Positions 57,482 through 64,000 of a DNA stretch of 64,000 bases are shown piece by piece. Each line of letters opens with the position of its first letter. Within the stretch, counting starts at the first letter, position 1. The stretch is from Serripes groenlandicus. Its lineage: Eukaryota > Mollusca > Bivalvia > Cardiida > Cardiidae. A program made the translations under genes and the position numbers. Below the pieces are notes generated by a model, which was given only the letters and a program-made list of their open reading frames with translations, was not told where the DNA came from and did no database searches. The stretch lies in contig JASEVX010000008.1 in NCBI GenBank assembly GCA_031761405.1, forward strand, positions 40,589,175 to 40,653,174, in the 5' to 3' direction.

Positions 57482-59285
57482 TGTTTTCAATTGTCGTCTG
57501 CTGCAAATGCGTCAACAAGAGGGAATGGTTAGCACAATGTTTCAACTCTTTTCAATAATAATGCTATTTTCCATAGTTTCACCCTTGATGTTTTAAAAGC
57601 CGTTTGCTGCAGATTTGTCTTTGTTGGTTATTTGGAATTGTTCAAATAGTGACTTATACATCAGAACCGAAAATGGACTAAGAGAGATAACTGCATTTCA
57701 TTTTATTTTTTTGCAGGAGTTGCTTCCCTTATAATAGTACAAACGGTCTGAATTTTCAGGTCTCTGCTTCTGATCAAAAGCGCAGCAATGTATCTTTCAC
57801 AACACTATAAGGATACGTTGGATTTTATCTCTGTAGTCTTGGTAGTGTCTTTGTCTTTGATAAACATAACACCATTTTACTGAGATTTGTCCCGTTATTG
57901 TTCTGAAAAAAAGCGTTGCTGTTTGTAATACTGAAGTGTATATCAATTCATAATTATGCTACTTTACTATAATTTAGGCTTAAGAGACATTTCTGTCTAT
58001 ATAGTTTCGAGCATAGTCTATTTTCAATTTGCACATTGGAACATTCATAACGAAAATGAAAACCGGGTAGACCTAACAAGCAAAAAAAGGCAGAATAAGA
58101 TAAAGTAACTGGGCCGAAAAAGACCAGCCCGAATTCAAAATTGGGCCGAATACACCCGGATTCAAACGAATTGGTAGTAAGACGAAACATCTACCCCTAT
58201 TTAGTATTTTGGTAGTTAGATGAAACCTCTATATCATTTAAACGAACTGGTAGTTCAGTTAATAATATTTAGTATTTTGACCTTTTTTGAAAGTGAAAGT
58301 AGTGAAAGTTTCGTCCCAGCCCGATTCCAAAATGAAGGTAACCATTTGCGAGGGGTGAATTCTTTCTTTATTTAATGTTACAGATCATTGCATAAGCTCA
58401 TCTATATAACGCATGAACCCCCCCCCCCCCCCCCCCCCCATGCATAAGCTCATCTATATAACGCATGAACCCCCCCCCCCCCCCCCCCTTCTTTATTTGG
58501 ATTAATTTAAAGCTTTGAAGTAACGCTTTTCAATTATATAGGTTGTTCTGCCTGAGACACGCTTAGACCGTGTGACAATTGAGCGTTGAAACTGCTTTTT
58601 TACATGGAAATAAAGAAGGAATTATTTTGTTTATTGTGACCGAAATTGCTCACGATGAGAAATGTCTTCTTTTGCCACAATGTTTTCAATTGTCGTCTGC
58701 TGCAAATGCGTCAACAAGAGGGAAATGGTTAGCACAATGTTTCAACTCTTTTCAATAATAATGCTATTTTCCATAGTTTCACCCTTGATGTTTTAAAAGC
58801 CGTTTGCTGCAGATTTGTCTTTGTTGGTTATTTGGAATTGTTCAAATAGTGACTTATACATCAGAACCGAAAATGGACTAAGAGAGATAACTGCATTTCA
58901 TTTTATTTTTTTGCAGGAGTTGCTTCCCTTATAATAGTACAAACGGTCTGAATTTTCAGGTCTCTGCTTCTGATCAAAAGCGCAGCAATGTATCTTTCAC
59001 AACACTATAAGGATACGTTGGATTTTATCTCTGTAGTCTTGGTAGTGTCTTTGTCTTTGATAAACATAACACCATTTTACTGAGATTTGTCCCGTTATTG
59101 TTCTGAAAAAGAGCGTTGCTGTTTGTAATACTGAAGTGTATATATATATCAATTCATAATATATGCTACTTTACTATAATTTAGGCTTAAGAGACATTTC
59201 TGTCTATATAGTTTCGAGCATAGTCTATTTTCAATTTGCACATTGGAACATTCATAACGAAAATGAAAACCGGGTAGACCTAACA
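57482..59285 (+). repeat. Direct duplication of about 600 bp upstream of RAP2
   Basis: 57482-58080 and 58681-59285 are almost identical. The second has a few extra TATATA bases near 59144. The duplicated segment starts with a MITE right arm (CTGCTGCAAATGCGTCAACAAGAGGG). The second copy runs on into the RAP2 5' region, the first into unrelated sequence. Confidence 0.85.
58402..58489 (+). repeat. Duplicated poly-C tract
   Basis: CATAAGCTCATCTATATAAC-GCATGAA followed by about 21 C residues occurs twice, ending near 58439 and 58488. Length in such runs is unreliable. Confidence 0.75.
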
Positions 59286-59289
59286 AGCA

Positions 59290-59921
59290 GACTTTACGTC
59301 ACTGTTTGTGACAAGGCTCTTCAACATAAGGAGTTATATTTCGTCGCCGGGCAAGCCCCTTTCAAAATGGAGGATGAGATGATATCATTTCCGGAGTTGC
59401 AAGCACTTTCCTTGATTTTTGGCCCGTAGATAGGTCGGAAAATACGCAAACAATACATCTAGAGTGAAATCTTGTGTGTTCGAGTCTTCTTTGTGTTTAA
59501 TTTATCGTTTCTCGACTGCAAAGTGTTTGGGTAATCTTGATGAGTTGACAGGTATAACCTCTGATGAATTTGTCAATGAAAGTTGATAGCTTTCGTAGTG
59601 TCATTTAAACCGATTGAACTCTGAACTGCTCATGAAACGATCTTTCAGCTTTTTAAATTAGATAACGAGAAGAATTCGCCATTTAAAGTGTTAATAATTC
59701 ACCATCTGTAGAGGATTTCTCGTTTTTCACGTGACGGATGTAGCCATGTCAATGTACACTAAATGTCAACAAAGAAACCAAACACGTCTTTTCTGCAAGT
59801 AACGTGAGTTGCATGAATAATCTATCACACAGCAGGGGTAGGACTGAATATAATTTGTTATTGTCTGAAATTTTGCAGTGTGTTATTCAGCGTCTAGTGA
59901 AGGTCTGTTAACCACAGGATA
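59290..59921 (+). promoter_or_regulatory. Likely promoter / 5' UTR region of RAP2
   Basis: This is unique sequence between the 3' end of a duplicated block and the RAP2 start. A CRE-like TTACGTCA lies at 59294-59301. A possible 5' UTR intron runs from a donor (ACAG|GTATAA, near 59551) to an acceptor (AAATTTTGCAG, ending 59878). Coding seems to begin at the ATG at 59922 because that gives the family N-terminus. The spliced leader and start site are inferences. Confidence 0.4.
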
Positions 59922-60461
59922 ATGCGGGAATACAAAGTGGTGGTGTTGGGCAGTGGAGGTGTGGGAAAGTCTGCATTGACGGTCAAGTTTGTGTCCGGGA
60001 CATTCATGGAGAAGTATGATCCAACCATAGAAGACTTCTACAGAAAGGAAATTGAAGTTGATAATGCCCCGTCAGTTTTGGAAATTCTTGACACAGCTGG
60101 TACGGAACAGTTTGCCTCAATGCGGGATCTCTACATTAAAAATGGACAAGGTTTTCTAATTGTATACAGCATTACAAGTCTACAGACCTTTCAGGATATA
60201 AAAACAATGAAGGAACAAATAATGCGCGTGAAGGGCATTGACAGAATCCCAATGATATTAGTAGGAAATAAGAATGACTTGGAACACCAAAGAGAGGTTC
60301 CAATTAGTGAAGGATTAGAGCTCACACACTCCTGGGGATGTCCCTTCATGGAGACCTCAGCGAAAAGTACGAACAATGTGAATGAAGTGTTCATAGAGAT
60401 TGTGCGTGAAATGAACACCAGCCCTGTAAAGGAGAAGAAAGGCTGCTGTACTGTATTATAA
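59922..60461 (+). CDS. RAP2: Ras-related protein Rap-2 (small GTPase)
   Basis: The 179-residue intact product is a Ras-superfamily GTPase that cycles between GTP and GDP on membranes and signals to effectors such as TNIK/MINK kinases in other animals. The P-loop GSGGVGKS is at about residues 10-17. The effector loop YDPTIEDFY (32-40) has Phe39, which separates Rap2 from Rap1 (Ser). DTAGTEQF (57-64) carries the Rap-specific Thr61 in place of Ras Gln61. NKND is near 116-119 and ETSAK near 144-148. The C-terminal CTVL box ends in Leu, predicting geranylgeranylation, and a preceding Cys could be palmitoylated. Vertebrate Rap2 proteins have about 183 residues, so length is normal. The coding region has no intron, as in some RAP2 paralogues. 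The start matches the family [10 protein letters not shown]. It is not in a cluster with other genes. Confidence 0.97.
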   Translation: MREYKVVVLGSGGVGKSALTVKFVSGTFMEKYDPTIEDFYRKEIEVDNAPSVLEILDTAGTEQFASMRDLYIKNGQGFLIVYSITSLQTFQDIKTMKEQIMRVKGIDRIPMILVGNKNDLEHQREVPISEGLELTHSWGCPFMETSAKSTNNVNEVFIEIVREMNTSPVKEKKGCCTVL

Positions 60462-61306
60462 CAGAGGATTTATGTTCATATATAGTTTATTTTAACCCTT
60501 AAGGTAACTATCATTTGTTTTTTTCTTACAAAATCCTTGTAAAACTAATAGCAGGTATCTTATGATATTTTAATACAGTTCTTTAGTTCTATGTAAAGCA
60601 GACTATAATTATTCCACAGTATCTTCATTTTTAATTCATAAATCCTTAAAAGCCTTTTTTGTTGGTACTCAAAATAATTCTCTCATGAATAGCCTCAGTA
60701 AGTACTCACACTATAGGATTTTGATGTCAATGTTTATATAAGGATATAACTTATAATCTGAGTATTAAAAAACACATGTGGAAGACAGTGTTACCGTGTC
60801 GGCCTCTCATAAAGTACCAACAGTTTGAATCCTGTAATGAGTTGGATCTACCTTTAGCATTTTTCCACACACATGGCTCAAGTACTGGTTAAGTCTCCAT
60901 GAAGCAGACATAGAGCAAGATTAATATCAGCTGACAGCTTCTGTCGCAATCCATGTAAAATGAATAAGTTTAAACTAGAAAAAAAACCGTATGTATAGAA
61001 TAATAATTAATTGAAAGAATATATAATATGGCACTGATTTAATGTAAACTGAACAGTACATATAGTAATAGTCTGCTATTAGGAAACCTAGGAAGTATAT
61101 TTTTATTCAGGGCGAAAAGCATTGTGTGCAAAAACAGTAATTGTTCATTTATGAGGCTGTGCAACTGTTTCTGTTGCCTGCCTTGGCAGGGTTGCACATT
61201 ATAGTTACTTCTCTGTAATGTGTATTTCAGCCATGATTTCACTTACTTACTGACACTGTCATATTGAAATAATATTGGCAGATGGATCATGTTTTTCTTT
61301 GAACAC
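60462..61306 (+). other. RAP2 3' UTR and downstream sequence
   Basis: AT-rich and free of TTAA-MITEs; the probable 3' UTR. I do not see a convincing AATAAA close to the stop, so the end of the transcript is open. A broken copy of the 75-bp palindrome family is near 60660-60722. Confidence 0.4.
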
Positions 61307-61508
61307 AGAAAGTCTTCTACAGGAAAGGGTCTTTGTAATCTTTGTTCTTTCAGTTTCTCTTATATGGACTTCCTTCTTTACAGGACATTGAGTCCTTAGT
61401 AATGTCTAACAGAAAGTCTTCCACAGGAAAGGGTCTCTGTAATCCTTGTTCTTTCAGTTTCTCTATGGACTTCCTTCTTTACAGGACATTGAGTCCTTAG
61501 TAATGTCT
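61307..61508 (+). repeat. Tandem duplication, two units of about 102 bp
   Basis: CAGAAAGTCTTCyACAGGAAAGGG through GACATTGAGTCCTTAGTAATGTCT occurs twice in direct succession with few differences. Confidence 0.8.
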
Positions 61509-61752
61509 ACAAAATGTGATAAATGTTTTAGTAATAAGGAAGATAACCTTATGACGTTTAATTGTTACTTATTTAAAACAGAAAATGAATTCGTTATGAA
61601 TATGATGGCCACCAATAGGAATGAAATAGTTATTACGGCTAGTTGGCCACCAATACGGCAATAGGAGAAATTGTTCAACACAATTCCCCTCATTGTTTTA
61701 AAATCATACATAATCTTACAATTACTGCCTATTTACAACTGACTAAGTACAC

Positions 61753-61981
61753 TTAACCCTTTCCCTCATATAGACGCTTTCTGACGCCTCTGCAGCAGAC
61801 GGCTTTTTGAAAACATAGTGACAAAAGAAGAAATTGCACAAAACGTGCAATTTCTCCTTTTGCCACAATGTTTCCACTTTTCGTCATAGGTTATCCGTTC
61901 AATTATGGAGATTTTTTATGTTTTGACAAAATACGTTCAAAGTCGTCTGCTGCAGAATTGTCGTATGAGGGAAAGGGTTAA
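61753..61981. mobile_element. TTAA-MITE, complete
   Basis: 229 bp TTAA to TTAA, nearly the same as 16694-16923, with all hallmark blocks. Confidence 0.82.
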
Positions 61982-62390
61982 GAGACCTAGATAAGGAGGA
62001 GTAAGCAGTTCTTTGCTCCAAAATATTTCCTGTGTTGCTCATGTAAACCTATTCCCAGGATTCTCAAAAGAATACCCGCAACATAGGTGTTTGAGGTCAA
62101 ATAAGGATTTTAGGACATGGACAACCCCATTGTCTAGAGCTCTGAGACATCGCTCTAAATTTAATTTAAGGACTTTAGATATATACATGTACTATGTATG
62201 ATTTGTACAGGTCTCTGAGACAAAGTATTAGCACAACAAAGAATTTGAGACAAAAAAAAACCTGCGTCAGTAACTGAACAGTGAAGTGGAGAACTCTGTA
62301 TAAGGATGAATATTAAGTGTCAATCAAGAAAACACTTCTACTGTATGTCTATTGTAAACTCAATGTAGAGTGATTCGTTCTCCTGGAGTT

Positions 62391-62628
62391 TTAACCCTTT
62401 CTCACATATTGACGGATTCTGAAGCCTCTGCAGCAGATGACTTTTGAAAACATTGTGGTAATTAAAAGAAGAAATTGCTCATATTAAAATGAGAAATTTC
62501 TCCTTTTGCGACAATGCTTTCAAATCTTTTAAAAAATTAACCTTTCATTTAATGAGTTATTTCCTTTTTTTGTCTAGATGTGTTAAAAGTCATCTGCTGC
62601 AGAATTATTGTATGTGGGAAAGGGTTAA
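62391..62628. mobile_element. TTAA-MITE, complete, diverged
   Basis: TTAACCCTTTCTCACATATTG left, CTGCTGCAGAATTATTGTATG and GTGGGAAAGGGTTAA right. Confidence 0.7.
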
Positions 62629-62764
62629 ATTAATTACTTGATATTATTGTGTAGTCTGCCAGTAAAGCAAGTAGACGCTCAAGGGATCACTGACCTCTGC
62701 ATAGTCTGTCTGTCTGTCAGGCTTTGTCTATGGATATTGGCACACAACATATTATGTTTCTTCA

Positions 62765-63320
62765 AACTTTCCCACATACAAAAAATCTGCAGCAAACACT
62801 TTGAAAGCATCTAGGCAAAAACATGGAACATCTCTATACACGATAAATGAAGTTATACTTACTGAAAAAAGTTGAAAACATTGTGGCATAAGAAGAAAGG
62901 GTCTTTAGCACAGATTTCAGACTGTAGAGATGTTTCATATTTTTTCCTAGTTGATGTCTTCAAAGTTGTCTGTTGACTTGTTGATTTGCCGAGCGTAGGT
63001 AGCTCAGTCGGTAGCAACGCGGACTGTCGATCCAGGGGTTGTGAGTTCAAATCCTGGCTCGGCCAACTTTCTTTCCGACGATTGACAAAAGTCAATGCGA
63101 TATGCGTCATTCGTCTTCCACCAATGGGCTAAGTCTATGTGGAAAAGCAGCCAGTTGCTGGGGAAGATTGTTGTGTGGAGTACTGGTGTGAGAAAACCAG
63201 GAAATGCATGAGTAGGTGAACTGGCCGTCGTGATATAACTGAGAAATTGTTAAAAACGGCGTTAAACCCAATCAATCAATCAATCTGTTGTTGATTTGTT
63301 GTATGTGGGAAAGATTTAAC
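62765..63320. mobile_element. TTAA-MITE split by a SINE
   Basis: AACTTTCCCACATACAAAAAATC left, interrupted in the right arm by the SINE at 62989-63287, right end GTATGTGGGAAAGATTTAA. Confidence 0.6.
62989..63287 (+). mobile_element. tRNA-derived SINE, complete, with 11-bp TSD
   Basis: Head with GTAGCTCAGTCGGTAGCAAC (A box) and GTGAGTTCAAATCC (B box), body of about 200 bp, and a tail of ATCA repeats. TTGTTGATTTG flanks it at 62978-62988 and 63288-63298. This is the cleanest reference copy in the window. Confidence 0.85.
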
Positions 63321-63904
63321 AATATGATATACATGTATATATACATGTATATCAGATGATTAAAATGGATTAACAGAGCTGTAGCAACCTAAACACTTAT
63401 GTTGTGGGTACTCTAAAGAATGATCTCACTGAGTACTCAGCCCACTGAAACAATTCTAGGTACCGACAGTAAAGGGTTTGATAGAGTTATATTATAATAG
63501 AGATATTGAGGGTCAATTTACAGTTTACTAATACTTCTGCTTAGCGCTTTCCATCATGTAGACTCAATAAACTCCTCAGAAGCAGTCAACTTCTGAAAAT
63601 TTGTGACAAATGGAGAAATGGCTTATAATGAGCAACATTTTTTCCTGGATAGTTTCAAGGTCGTCGGCCACAGATTTGTCTTATGTGAGAAGTAGAGGCT
63701 TATCTAGACCGCTGGGTTAAACTTGTAAATCATTTGATATTAATGATACTTGTTGATGTGTTAAACTTAAAGCAAGTTAAATAAAATTGACATGGACTGA
63801 TTCACACACTATCCTTTGTGGAACGGATTAGCAACACCCCAGTAAAGCCCAGTCACTGGATTGCCTATAAGCCAGGTCACATGAAAATCGACCTTGATTG
63901 ATCA

Positions 63905-64000
63905 ATTGGGAGTTCATCACCCTTTTCAATGGTATTTCAGTTGTAACACTGAGACTAGTTCACCTGACATGGGTTTCCTGGTTTTCTCCCACCAGTACTC
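63905..64000 (-). mobile_element. SINE fragment at the window edge
   Basis: Reversed SINE tail/body (TCACCCTTTTCAATGG, AGTTCACCTGACATGGGTTTCCTGG, CACCAGTACTC), cut by the end of the window. Confidence 0.55.

Noticed and set aside
59163..59429. 88-codon plus-strand frame before RAP2
   Set aside because: Its first two thirds lie in a duplicated non-coding segment also present at 57.9 kb, and no domain is recognised; more likely RAP2 promoter/5' UTR.
62989..63062. Functional tRNA gene
   Set aside because: A and B boxes are present, but the sequence is the head of a SINE with a 200-bp body, tail and target duplication; no full cloverleaf is expected.

Overview
The window looks like animal nuclear DNA from a marine bivalve, most likely a venerid-type clam. 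This is inferred from AT-rich sequence, small exons with GT-AG introns, tRNA-derived SINEs, and repeats that start with AACAAG, have cores of about 165-180 bp and end in ACGC/ACGG microsatellites. That last structure matches the pearl elements described from bivalves. There is no prokaryotic gene organisation, and one 200-base run of N lies at 32217-32416.

Two protein-coding genes are supported. The first is on the minus strand and runs from about 53.0 kb past the left edge. I assembled it by eye from eleven short exons separated by introns of 1 to 12 kb filled with repeats. Every exon junction keeps the reading frame. The four downstream exons (22.1, 17.1, 13.4 and 0.8 kb) read into the start of a MINDY-family deubiquitinase domain, closest to MINDY-4/4B. 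The residue aligned with the catalytic cysteine is lysine, so it is probably a pseudo-deubiquitinase of the MINDY-4B kind. The second gene is an intact, uninterrupted RAP2 small-GTPase coding sequence on the plus strand at 59922-60461. A candidate exon of unknown identity lies at about 52.3 kb.

The rest is dominated by transposable elements. The commonest is a family of about 230-bp, nearly palindromic MITEs with TTAA ends and a TTAACCCTTTCCC terminus, which suggests piggyBac-type mobilisation. More than forty full or broken copies are spread from 2 to 63 kb. Pearl-like elements sit at 5.4, 13.7, 14.45, 15.7, 20.5, 23.2, 27.0, 28.0 and 54.7 kb and are often nested in MITEs or in each other. 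There are two kinds of tRNA-derived SINE, several inside MITEs with clear 11-12 bp target-site duplications. One non-autonomous hAT element (44452-45606) has a perfect 8-bp target-site duplication. A truncated LINE lies at 4.9-6.8 kb.

The most unusual structures are a 5.7-kb block (29810-35489) of about 165-bp tandem repeats bounded by inverted repeats, with a palindrome at every monomer junction; a 1.06-kb array of small AT-rich palindromes (17674-18736) inside a second pair of inverted repeats; a 510-bp fold-back element (36119-36630); and recent direct duplications at 7.2-8.1, 57.5-59.3 and 61.3-61.5 kb.
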